From Parapristionchus giblindavisi (lineage: Eukaryota > Nematoda > Chromadorea > Rhabditida > Diplogasteridae): a DNA stretch of 64,000 nt. Positions 11,225 through 21,651 of this stretch are shown here, in pieces. The stretch covers positions 248,001 through 312,000 of the forward strand of contig CALSFV010000029.1 of NCBI GenBank assembly GCA_943737045.1, written 5' to 3'. The notes below the pieces were generated by a model. The model was not told where the DNA came from, ran no database searches, and saw nothing but the letters and a program-made list of their open reading frames with translations. Every line of letters starts with the position of its first letter. The first letter of the stretch is position 1. A program made the position numbers and the translations under genes.

Positions 11225-11500
11225 TAAAAAATATGTGAAATCTGGCACAGTCAAAAATCAAAATTTGGAGATCGGGGTTCTCAAGAATGCTGATGACGAT
11301 GGCCATGTTCATTTTACTCGCAGATCCACCGTTGAGGCCAGACAACGTCGCGTTGAAATCGCGCTTTTAGCCTTTTCTCGATACCCGATCGTGAAAAATT
11401 TCTTGATTATACACTCAAAGGCAGAATTTGATGGCGATCACGCCTTTCCAATTCATTTTTCATGAAAAAAGTGTCCATGTCGTATTATCCAAATAATGCA
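11225..11500. repeat. dispersed repeat, four copies in the window
   Basis: Related sequences lie at 24248-24510 and 27185-27470 (inverted) and 24915-25110 (same sense). Shared blocks include CACCGTTGAGGCCAGAC, ATTCATTTTTCATGAAAAA and CAAAATTTGG. The first two copies are also the outer ends of the large inverted duplication. Confidence 0.7.
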
Positions 11501-11570
11501 CCTCCGACGTTTTTAAGTAATGAAATAATAACAAAAGCACGTCCTTTATTTAAACGGCTCCGATATATTT

Positions 11571-14500
11571 TCAAATATAGAGAAAGGCAAAAAATACAAT
11601 GAGATAAAACATAATCATTATAATAAAGATAAATTCTTGTGAACAATTCCATTGGGATGTGGATGATTGCTCCTGAAAAATGTCATAGTGATACAAATTT
11701 ATTTTTAAATGATCTGGCAATTATCAGCAGATATTAATTAAACTCACTTTAGTCAATATATTAGATGTGCTTAATTTACACTTCGATATCCTTTCATCCA
11801 TTTTCGATTCTATTCCTTCGTTCTTCATTTTAGCACATTCTTGTGATTTAGTACGGAGCTGAGCAAATATAATGTTTACAAACTTTTCATCACCCGTTTA
11901 TCAAAACTGTGGCCGTATGCAAGAACTTTTTCCCCCCGGAAAATGTGACGTCATCAGCGTAGGGGAAGGCGTTTTCAAAAAATTCTCCGCCTACGCTAAT
12001 GACGTCACATTTTCCGGAAAGAGGTTTTCCCGTTGTTGTTGCATACGGCCACTGGTTTTTTTGTTGCTGATATTCAAGGCGACTAGCTCTCACATGTAAA
12101 TTATCCGTTGTCTTTTATCATTTGTGAATTAGAAATTTAAAAAAAGTTGTACCTTTTTATTATATTTAACAGTTACATGGCCAATATGAGGTTCTTCACA
12201 ACAACAACTTCCACAAATAGGCATATCGTACTGAATTTTTGTAAATATTACTATAACCGACAACATATTGTACTTTCTTACCTCTATGCAATTGAGCTCA
12301 GTACAAATTCTAAACTGAGAACTCGGAATATTCTGAAAATTTCCAACTCTCGTTTGAAAATAAAGATATATGTAAACAGTACAGCTCGGTCGAATGGTTA
12401 ACACGTCTGCTGCGGAGTGGATTTGGACGCACCATTTATTTTAGCGTACGATCGGGTCCAATTTTCGCGTCTCAACGTCTTAATTATGAGTTTCGAAATG
12501 AAAAAGTTCTTTTAACGATGGAAGAAAATTAGAGAAAGTTTCCTTTCAAGTTGAAAGTAATAAAAAGGCAGATGGCACCCGTTCAAAAAGGCTACTTTTG
12601 AATTTCTATATTCCCGCTAATTCGCATTGTTTTTTTTTGCTTTTTTTTGTTCTTGTTTTTGTTTTTTGTTTGTTTGTTTTTTTTTATTTTAGCGGGAAGC
12701 TTGAAAAATATATTCCAATGCGCACACCTCAGCGGGGCACGTGCTAACAATAAAAGGATCGAAACCTTTGTCAACGGTCTCTTCAACGCTCTACGCTCTC
12801 TCGTTTTTAGATAACAGAGCAATAGTGAGCGCGATGAAGAGGCCATTGGAAGAGGTCAGCCTCCCTTTAACAACTCGACCGAGCTGCAGTGAAAAAGTTG
12901 CACACCTCCTTGCAATGGAAGCATACAGAAAGTATGCTATGCTTAGATTCATTACTCAGTTCAGCAAGTTCTGTAAACAAATTTTTCACGTATTTTATTT
13001 ATGATGCGTAAAACTAAGACTCACTGAGCGCAAGTCGGTTGATTGCGAAAAATTGCCCATCAACAATTTTATTCATTCTTCGACAAGTTGGGCAAGAGTA
13101 GCTGTAATCCATATTATTGAAATTGAGAATTTGATTTATAAAACATACCAATCATCTTTTTTGACTGCTTCAATGCATTTTTTGCAGAACGTGTGACCAC
13201 AATGAAGAGTATGAGGAACTCGGATATTTAGATCTTTAAAAAAGCAAAATAATTTAGAGTAAACAAGTAGTTGAACAAAGTTAATTTGAGTTAAATTGAA
13301 GTTAAACTAACCAAACTTTTCAGTGCATATTTCACAGCATTGGAAGTCCTCAAGTTCGGAATACAACGAACTTTCAGTTCTATTAATGGCATCGGCTTTT
13401 ATCTTTAAGGGAGAAGAAAAGGTAAAGGGACAATGAGGAAGATCAATAAAAATCCGCTCGATTTACCATGTATTTCTCTGGCAGATGAGTGGAATAGATG
13501 TGAGTAGAATATTCGATTCTGGTAAGACGATTTTTCGAGCTGCATGCTTGCACATTCAAAATGCCATTCGCGTCAATTCCAATAATTATCGGGCTATTCT
13601 CGAATCTGAATTGTCACATTTAAGTTCACTTCATCATATCAACTTTGACATACGTTGGCATATGACATTCCACAATTTCATATGATAGATCATTTATATT
13701 CACCGATACAAGTTTCTTATCCCGGGACATATAAAAGATCCAATGATTGAATAGCACTGATCTTGAATTAACCTGTAAATATTCTAATTTGAATAGCCCC
13801 GCGATTAGAACGTACCATTGGTAATCCATTCCTTTCCTTATACATATCAGAGTTAGGCTGATAGCGACGTATGCACGCTACATCGTCATTATTTATTATA
13901 CCAATTGACATGTTCCTTGAAATGTTTAAAAAAAAAAAATTGAATGAAAAAGCAAAGGATACATTCGGATGCTCAAATCTTTCAATAAAATAGTTCAAAC
14001 ATTGATTCTTGGACAATAATCGTTTAAAGGCATTTCCACTCTGTAAAATGTGTTCTTTTAGTATCTATAACAATATAAATATCGGAAAATACTATTTACT
14101 TGTATGCAGTTCGTGATGACGATCCTTTCGTTTAATATCTCACATTTTTTTGCTATACCGTCCTGCAGTTTAATTAATTTGAAATGAGAAAAACGGATGT
14201 CAATAAAACTCACGTTTGCGAAGAAGTAAACATTATCAATGATTCCGAAACTTTGTGAGGGCCTAACGTATTCAAAATATTTTTCTGCGCGCATCGTTCT
14301 CAAAACAAAATATTAGCGCTGCATGTCGCGTATATTAGTTACAGATTAATTCCATTACGAGGCCGTTTTCGTAAGAGTCCAACAATGGTTGGCACAGACC
14401 AAAAATTTCGATACCCTCAAATGTGCATAGTCATTTTGGCTCAAGTGGTCCCGCAACGCCAAATTGTTGGGAAAAATTTCTAATGATTCGCAATGTGCAA

Positions 14501-17500
14501 TAATAGGCTTACTTAAAGGGAGGGTGACCTCACTCAATGGTTTCTTCGACGCGCAATGCTCTCTCGTTGTTAGAGAACAGAGAAATAGTGTGCGCAATGA
14601 AGAGACCATTGAGTGAGGTAACGCTCTCTTTAAAATGCGTTCAAAGACTCTACAGAAGAATGAAGTGATCGAAATTGGTCTATAATTTAATGGGTCAGAG
14701 AAAGGAGGGGATTTCTTGACATGTGTAATAATTGAGTGTTTCCACTGAGAGGGAATGATGCCAGTTTCGAAAGATGTTCTAAAGAATATCTCTAAAGGTT
14801 CGGAAATAGGCATTGATATTTGTTTGATAAAATATAAGTCAATATTTTCTGGGGTTTTACAGGAGGACTTTTTCCATTTATTTATAAATTCACAGATTTC
14901 ATGTCTTAGAAAGATAGGTTCCTCAAAATTTCCAGTGTGTGAAAGAGGGGTAGGAGTTGGAGTGATACCGTTGTCAGTAATAAAGACACCGACAAAGGTT
15001 GACAAAGGTTGACAACGACACTGAAAAAGCAAGTAGATTTGCTTTTTCAGTGTCGTTTAGGACGGAAGTTCCATTTGCATCCTTAAGGCCGTCAATACCT
15101 TTTTGATTACTTGTACAACGTTTCATATAAGTAAAGAACTTATTATTATCCTCACTATCAATAATTCTTTTTTCTATGATCTTGTGATGACGAATAAGCT
15201 CCTTTCGGAATTTCTTATTTAAATTCTCAAAAGTATGTCTACTTTCAGTGGAAGGTTGACTAATTGATCTTTGCCATGCTTTAAAGCGCTTGTTCAATAG
15301 GCGCTCCATATGAGGTGGTAGCTTCCCATGATTTACATTTACTCTACACCATGGGACGTGTGTGTCTATTGATTTTATTATAGTTCTGATAAATATATCA
15401 TACATTTTTTTCAGTTGATTTAGTGGTGGAAAATATGCTTGCCCAGTCTACATTTGCTAGCTGCATATTTATAAAACACTATCTGAGAGAATTCAATAAC
15501 TGGAATATTTTTTGGTATCGATGAAAAATGAATTTTTCTGTTTTATGTATGATAATTACAGGCTCCATGAGTGAAGTACACTGGTACTTGGAAATTGCTT
15601 CCAATTGAAAATTCGCATCAGGGGGTGACCACACAACGATTTGGCGCCTTTTCCTAAAAAGTTTATTTCGATGCCAATCGATTCGTGAGTGGAAGCAATG
15701 GACTCCGTGGCTAATTCTAAGAAACTATTGCTAAGGAGAGTATTTTGATCAACGGTCAACGAAGGTTGGAATTTTGAATTTTCGAAAAAAATTCCACATT
15801 TAATTAATTTTCACTATTTTGCTTCAACAACCCTACGTTTTTTTTATTTGCTTAATCGCTTCTAAATATCATAACACAGCTTCAGTTTAAAATTCATATT
15901 TAAAAAAAATACATTTGATATGAATTAATCATTTTTATAACGAAAATCGCAATTATGGTGTGGCACCTACAGTATCCCGAATCGGTCAATGTGGAAATTT
16001 GGTAGTGTTAAACATATTTCACCGCTGTTCTTGACATGACTAAGGTATGCGACTACTCCTGGTCTTCGGAGTGCACCTGTACGGTACAGTGATGGCAAAT
16101 ATTCTACAATATTTTGGTTTTTCAACAATAACTTTCCTCGCAGTCAACCGTTTCCCTTTATTTTTTAGTATGTTTGTATAGATGATAATATGGAATAGTG
16201 ATGCAATTTTTATCGATATTGGATCACAAACAACGAAATAGTGATCAATTTACGAAAAATGTCAATTTTCATCGACATCAGCACCTGGGCACGGGTGCAC
16301 TCCGAAGACGAGGAGTAGTCGTATACCTTAGTCATGTCAAGAACAGCGGTAAAATATGTTTAAAACTACCAGATTTCTAAATTGATCGATTCGGGATACT
16401 GTAGGTGCCACACCATAATTGCGATTTTCGTTATTGTGTCTCTACTGACACAAAGCGGTCCTCTTCCCGCTTAGGGCCTCCTCCACCCTAATATATTGAA
16501 CCTGGAAGCGACGATACGCAGTGAGATCCTTCCCTCCCTCTCTCCGACCCCCTCGCCTCAACATTATTCACATTATTCATTTATCACTTGTTGTCACATT
16601 TATTCAATGTATGATAAATTAAATTAAATTATAAAAATGATTAATTCATATCAAATGTATTTTTTTTAAATTATGAAATTTAAACTGAAGCTGTGTTCGG
16701 ATATTTAGAAGGGATTAAGCAAATAAATAAACGTAGAGTTGTTGAAGCAAAATAGTGAAAATTAGTTAAATGTGGAATTTTTTTCGAAAATTCAAAATTC
16801 CAGCCTTCGTTGACCGTTGATCAAAAAACTCTCCTTAGCAACTTTTTAGGAAAAGGCGCCAAATCGTTGTGTGGTCACCCCCTGATGCGAATTTTCAATT
16901 GGAAGCAATTCCCAAGTACCAGTGTACTTCACTCATGGAGCCTGTAATTATCATACATAAAACAGAAAAATTCATTTTTCATCGATACCGCACCTATGTC
17001 GATTTTCTAAGATAGCGTGTTTTATAAGGTCGTAATCTGCAGCTTGATAGTTTCTTTTGATGATATAGGAGGGTGATGCGTGGTTAATAGAGAGAGAGAG
17101 AATTCTAATTAGTAGTGGTCAGATGTCCTGAAAGGTGGTCCAACCTCTGTGCGATCGATCAATTTTGGATGATTGCATAGTAAAAGATCGAGAGTGTTTC
17201 CAAGCTTGTGAGTCGGTTCTTTCACTAGTAGCTCATAATACATCGCTGGAATGCTCTCGTCACACCGGTTCGAACGGTCATACTCGCTAGGGCCGCAACC
17301 GTCTCCATCAAAATTTCCACTTATCGACCTTTTGAAATATTTGCAAAACTAATGAAGTAGACATCCATCATCGCAATCGCAAAAACCCAGAAGCCCAATT
17401 TTCATACCTCTAGCTCTACCAAGGACCGAGAACGGCTTGAAAACGTGATTATACCGTAATCACGCCCAGGCGTTGTGGGACCACTGGAGCGAAAATGACT

Positions 17501-18289
17501 ATGCACATTTTCATCAGCGAGGTCGATAACCCCTATACCCCAGGTTTAACTATTAGGGTATCGAAATTTTTGGTCTGCGCCAACCCTCCCCCAGATTTGC
17601 CCGACTCTTACACAAACGGCCTCTTATGAAATACCTCAATATTTACAAGGGAACTATTTAACCTTACCACAAAATTATCTAATTTTGAGACCCTGGCGTA
17701 AATCTACATGGAATAAGGTTTATAAAAAGTTACGTCAAAAGTTCCATATTCGCGTTTTAAGTCCTTTTTCGGGCCTCTGAAAATGCACTGGATTTGCCCA
17801 ACAAGATTCCAAAAAATGCCAAAATGCCCAAAAAGCTGAAAATATTCAAAAATGGCCATGAATACACAAAAAGAAGACCCAAAGAAATCCAAAAAGGCAA
17901 AAAATGTCCAAATAGACCCAAAAAGCACTAAAAATGCTCTTTTCAGAGGCCCGAAACAGGCCTTAAAACGCGAATGTGGAACTTTTAACCTAACTTTTTA
18001 GAAACCTTATTCCATGTATATTTACGCCAGGGTGTCAAAATTAGATAATTTTGTGGTAAGGTTAAATAGTTCCCTTGTTAGTAGAAACATTAAAAAAAGA
18101 TAACAAACCCTCTGATCCATGTGATGAATGTTTTACCATTATTTTCAAACGAATGGTGAACATACTCATCTAATAATAAATTTTTCATTACAATAATATC
18201 GTTATGCATAGTTCGCTCGTACCGTTAGAAATTTGATAGATATCTCCCGTTCGGTTTACCGAGTATTCATCACGCTTTACAAATTCCAT
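11571..18289 (-). CDS. RING/B-box/coiled-coil (TRIM-like) protein with C-terminal membrane anchor, left copy
   Basis: Exons from the 5' end (high to low): 18289-18223, 18169-18109, an uncertain junction, 14300-14214, 14162-14100, 14040-13816, 13772-13654, 13605-13467, 13402-13312, 13233-13149, 13101-13025, 12970-12906, 12332-12282, 12230-12153, 11858-11748, 11672-11571. A C3HC4 RING (CEIC, LHCGHTFC, CPTC) near 13400-13025 and a Cys/His B-box near 12940-12160 suggest an E3 ubiquitin ligase. A charged helix follows, then a ~20-residue hydrophobic tail (FIFIIMIMFYLIVFF), so it is probably tail-anchored. The region before the RING matches no family I recognise. Exon sizes equal those of the right copy or differ by multiples of three. 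Elements sit in the introns and possibly in one early exon, so expression is doubtful. Confidence 0.6.
11909..12052. mobile_element. 144 bp palindromic MITE in an intron of the left TRIM-like copy
   Basis: Ends GTGGCCGTATGCAA and its inverse; arms include CCGGAAAATGTGACGTCAT and the inverse. Two TGACGTCA sites lie at 11946-11953 and 12000-12007. The right gene copy lacks it (about 23757-23775), so the empty site is visible. Confidence 0.85.
12384..12892. mobile_element. ~510 bp insertion bounded by inverted CAGCTCGGTCGA, partly tRNA-like
   Basis: CAGCTCGGTCGA sits at the left border (12384) and inverted at the right border (about 12881-12892), with CAGT on either side. The equivalent right-copy intron is only 57 bp. 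The left end (TCGAATGGTTAACACGTCTG, then CTGCGGAG) resembles the 5' half of a tRNA. It contains a poly(T/G) stretch at 12630-12690 and the 110 bp MITE. Confidence 0.45.
12750..12871. mobile_element. ~115 bp palindromic MITE family, diverged copy
   Basis: Inverted arms ACGGTCTCTTCAACGCTCTA and GATGAAGAGGCCATTGGAAG surround CTCTCGTTTTTAGATAACAGAG. Same family as 14515-14631, 24138-24242 and 30848-30962. Confidence 0.7.
14515..14631. mobile_element. ~117 bp palindromic MITE family, copy inside the LINE fragment
   Basis: AAAGGGAGGGTGACCTCACT at the left and GAGTGAGGTAACGCTCTCTTT at the right form inverted arms around CTCTCGTTGTTAGAGAACAG. It ends the reverse transcriptase homology after the residues RVFERILK. 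Confidence 0.85.
14632..15475 (-). pseudogene. non-LTR retrotransposon reverse transcriptase fragment
   Basis: Two overlapping frames give the linker (NKRFKAWQRS, DTEKANLLA) and then the first reverse transcriptase blocks: CKTPENIDLYFIK, TGIIPSQWKHSIIT, LNYRPISITS and CRVFERILK. This is typical of CR1/Sam-type LINEs, which copy RNA into DNA at a nicked target. The frame shifts at about 15000-15030 beside a perfect hairpin. The fragment stops before the FADD-box active site and is not functional. Its endonuclease part continues at 17020-17262, beyond a later insertion. Confidence 0.85.
15468..17019. mobile_element. ~1.55 kb foldback element splitting the LINE fragment
   Basis: Arms 15468-15937 and about 16629-17019 are inverse complements, with TATAAAACAC at the tips, TATCGATGAAAAATGAATTT, GTGACCACACAACGATTTGG and AAATACATTTGATATGAATT. 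TATA lies at both borders, so the duplication is TA or TATA. Removing it rejoins the LINE reading between the endonuclease tail and the linker. Confidence 0.75.
15937..16434. mobile_element. ~498 bp palindromic element nested in the foldback
   Basis: Inverted arms begin ATAACGAAAATCGCAATTAT and include GGCACCTACAGTATCCCGAA, GACATGACTAAGGTAT and CGACTACTC. The centre is AT-rich with no gene. Confidence 0.8.
17020..17262 (-). pseudogene. LINE endonuclease C-terminal fragment
   Basis: The minus-strand translation contains KEPTHKLGNTLDLLLCNHP and GPPFRTSDHY. This is the conserved end of an apurinic-like LINE endonuclease (NTLDL plus the SDH catalytic histidine motif). An in-frame stop follows SDHY. 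It is the upstream part of the LINE whose reverse transcriptase fragment lies at 14632-15475. Confidence 0.75.
17646..18077. mobile_element. 432 bp foldback MITE with TTA target duplication
   Basis: Ends CAAGGGAACTATTTAACC and the exact inverse; the arms continue with ACCACAAAATTATCTAATTT and GCCTCTGAAAA. TTA at 17643-17645 and 18078-18080 is single in the right gene copy (AATATTTAGTAGAAAC in inverse), giving a clear empty site. Confidence 0.9.
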
Positions 18290-18614
18290 GATATGGCTGA
18301 AATTAAAAATATAAATGATATTTACTTACTTTTATGTAATCATAGAGTGCGCACGAAACGAGATACATTAAAACGTAGCTCAAAATTTTGAAAAATACAA
18401 GAACATCGTCATGAATGTTACTTATACCGTGGTTATATAATACAAAAAATCATCACAATACAATACAGCATTATCCACATGGAGATTAGGTATAAATAAC
18501 CTACAGAATATCAGATATAGACTTAAAGTCGCACTTCGCAATAATTTGCAACTCTCCGCTCCAGCTCGCTTTCTTTATCTACGAGAGAGCGTTGCCAGAG
18601 CGGAAAGTAGGATT

Positions 18615-19735
18615 AGCTTGAGGTGTGTCCTTCAGTAATATATGTGATATTGGAGAACTCGAGATATATGAATTAATTTTATAATAGACAAAACACGCTC
18701 TCAAGAATTTGCTTGTAAAAATAAATTAAACAAGAGAAGAAGTAGATAAATTGGGCGAAATAATATTGGAGAAACGATGTCGGAATGAGACTATTGCATT
18801 ATCATTATGAATGGTTTTGGCGTCCTGCCAGAGGTTATATACCGTAATTTGACCTAGAGAGTGTGGTGGGGTGAGAGAGCAGAGAGGCAGATGAGGCGAC
18901 CTGCAAGGAAGGGGAGTAGACGGTATTGTGTCTATCTGCTCTCTTATACCACCACACTCTCTTGCCGCTTGCCTCCACATCAACGACAAAATGACTACAC
19001 TAATACTTGATTTTCTCGAAAATAAGGTACTGAAATTGGCTGAATTTTTTCCTATGGAGACATGAAGCCATTCCGATCCGATCTATGTATCTCGTTGAAG
19101 AACATGCTCTCAAGTACCAAGATCAAAGATCAGAGTGGTAAATATTGGTTTATTAATAAGAAATTATTTGTTTATATTTTCTTAAACTCCGATAAAGTAA
19201 CACCTAAAGTGACGGCCACATGATGATATGATCGATGTGAAACATATCCCGAAAGATGTTAAATCGAGAAGACGACTCTCCGCTTTTTACACACTCTCTG
19301 ACCTGTTTCTTCTCTTCCTGTGACTTTTGTTCCTTATAAATACAAATATCACCGAATATTATAGAATTAAAACTGTCCAAACAATAAAAAAAGCAAAAAA
19401 AAACAAAATTCATGTTCACTTTTGAACAATTGAGAGAAGATCTCATCTATCTCTACCTCATCTCATCTTCCCTCCATCCCCTTCTTCGTATGTCCTAGCT
19501 AGGTCATATTACGGTATATAACCTCTGGCAAGACGCCAAATTCATAATCATAATGTAATAGTCTCATACCCCCATTGCTTCTCCAATATTATTTTGGCCA
19601 ATTTTTCTATTTCTTCTCTTGTTTAATTTATTATACAACCAAATTCTTGAGAGCGTGCTTTGTCTATTATAATATTAATTCATTATATGCATTATGTCTC
19701 GAGTTCTCCAATATCACATATATATCACCTCAAAG
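18615..19735. mobile_element. ~1.1 kb foldback element upstream of the left gene copy
   Basis: Inverted arms share TTGAGAGCGTG, ACAAGAGAAGAA, CCTCTGGCA and GGTATATAACCTCTGG. It carries an inner palindrome (AGAGTGTGGTGG at 18872, inverse at about 18950) and a dispersed repeat also found at 25080-25280 and 26935-27190. It sits in the 3.4 kb spacer between the two divergent TRIM-like genes. Confidence 0.65.
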
Positions 19736-20285
19736 GTCTCCTTCTTTAAAGTTGGAGCCCTTTGAAAGATCCCCGTCTACATTTAAGAGAGATGGCCGTT
19801 AAGACTCGACCCCCCCCCCCGGACACGTGCACTAGCAATGAGAACTGGGAGTCCATACTTGGGTGTTAGGAGTGCCCCCGGCCCTTATTGCACAAAACGG
19901 CTGAAATTTCCTGTTTATGCCCTCAGGCTAGTAGAAAAAATAATTTTTAAAAAAACTTTAAAAAATCATAATTTCTCAAATTGTTGAGATGAAGTATAAA
20001 TACCATCTGCGATGCGTCTAGGGTACACAGTGCTTGCTAATTCACTATTAGCACCGAATGTGCGTTGATTCCTAAACCTCAAAACTCAAAATTCAAATCA
20101 AAATCAAAATTCAAAACTCAAATTAGACTCAAAATTTTGGTTTTTCGGACAAATCATCCCTTGTTTTAGTGAGTGCCCAAAATTTCCGACCAGGTATTGT
20201 AGCCTAAGCAATTCTGCATTGATTCAACTTAAAACTGGGTTCTTCCCGATCGACCATTTTGTCGAATTTTTTTATCGAAATTCCG

Positions 20286-21350
20286 TCATCGATGGTTTTC
20301 CCGAACAAATGCTGTATTTTCCAAACGATTGGTACGGAATTGTGGTCCAATTAAAGTTTAAAACGAGTAAAAAAAAAGGTGAGACGAGTAAAATGACACA
20401 AGAAGCCCATCACTTGGATCAATTCGAAAATTTCGATTTTCATGACCCGGGGTCATGGTCCGAAAATTTCAAAATTTCTCAAGTTTGAAATGTTTTCCTT
20501 TATGTGGCTTATTGTGAAGTACTAATGATGTGAATAATATTCAGCCAATGCTCAATGGCCGATCTCTTCTTTTAACCATTTTTTCGAAAATTTTCATTCT
20601 GATTGCTTGCGAAAAATCAGAATTGCGTTTGAATCAGTTTCCAACTTGCTTTCTGTAACATCCTATCTAAGTGCTTTGCAATGTACACAATCAATATGAA
20701 AATCGTTGATTTTCGAAAATTCATATTTTTTTACCATGACCCCGGGGTCATGGAAATCGATTTTTCAAAAGTGAGCCGAATGCCGGGATTTCAGTTCTAC
20801 TATGTTTACTCATCATGAAACTTCACATTTTCATTGTCATTTGCTCATTGTCGCAGCATTCAAATCGAAAAACTGCAATATTATAGAAATTTGTCATGAA
20901 AGTAGGCACACAAATTGAATTTTTTGAATTTTCAAAAATGAACCATTTTCATATTGATTATGTACATTGCATAGTACTATGACAGAATTTTACAGAAAGC
21001 AAGTTGGAAACTGATTCAAACACAACTCTGATTTTTCGCACACATTCAGAATGAAAATTTTCGAAAAAAATGTTGAAAGGAGAGATCAGCCATTGAGCAT
21101 TGGCTGAATATTATTCACATCACTAGTACTTCACAATAAGCCGCATAAATGAAATCATTTCAAACTTGAGAAATTTTGAAATTTTCGGACCGTGACCCCC
21201 GGGTCGTGAAAATCGAAATTTTCAAGTTGATCCAAGTGATGGGCTACTTGTGTCATTTTACTCGACTCACCTCTAAACTTTGAGCAGACCACAATTCCGC
21301 ACCAGTCGTTTGGAAAATACAGCATTTGTTCGGGAAAATCATCGATGGGA
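20286..21350. mobile_element. ~1.06 kb foldback element with three CCCGGG palindromes
   Basis: The left arm (CATCGATGGTTTTCCCGAAC, GCTGTATTTTCCAAACGA, GAATATTATTCAGCCAATG-type blocks) is repeated inverted at the right. Palindromes lie at 20441-20457, 20734-20753 and 21192-21207. An open frame of 89 codons in the left arm has no motif support. Confidence 0.75.
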
Positions 21351-21412
21351 AATCGAACCCGCGTGGCGCGGTTACAAGCGCCGACTACTAACCAGTGAGC
21401 TACACGCTCTAT
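21346..21412 (-). other. tRNA-like pseudogene fragment
   Basis: On the minus strand GTAGCTCACTGGTTAGTAG resembles a D arm/A box. GGCGCTTGTAACCGCGCC forms a stem with a TGT-containing loop, and CGCGGGTTCGATTTCCC resembles a T arm/B box. The acceptor stem does not close and the D stem is poor, so it is a decayed tRNA or SINE head. Confidence 0.5.
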
Positions 21413-21651
21413 GCGCTCAATCTCTCAATACTAATAGAGAATAAAGCGCCACTTCCCATCTCCCACGTTAGCCATGACAATAGTGCACACTAAATCTCCT
21501 GGTTCCCCTTCTTTAAGGAACAGGCCTCTTTGACGATGTTCTTGTATTTTTCAAAATTGTGGGCTAATTTTAATGTATCTCGTTTCGTGCGCTCTCTATG
21601 ATTAAATAAAAGTATATAAATATCTTTTATATTTTATATTTTAGCAATATC

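Larger units (their letters stand above)
14358..17623. mobile_element. 3.3 kb element with TTA target duplication (Tc4/Tc5-like), inserted in the left gene copy
   Basis: Ends are inverted repeats: GAGGCCGTTTTCGTAAGAGT at the left, and the inverse of GAGGCCGTTTGTGTAAGAGT at the right. Further shared blocks are CAGACCAAAAATTTCGATAC and GTGCATAGTCATTTT. TTA flanks both sides (14355-14357 and 17624-17626), and the right gene copy shows one TTA there (ATTATAAAATACC). Tc4/Tc5 elements duplicate TNA, which fits. No transposase is visible; the interior is a broken LINE and other foldbacks. Confidence 0.7.
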
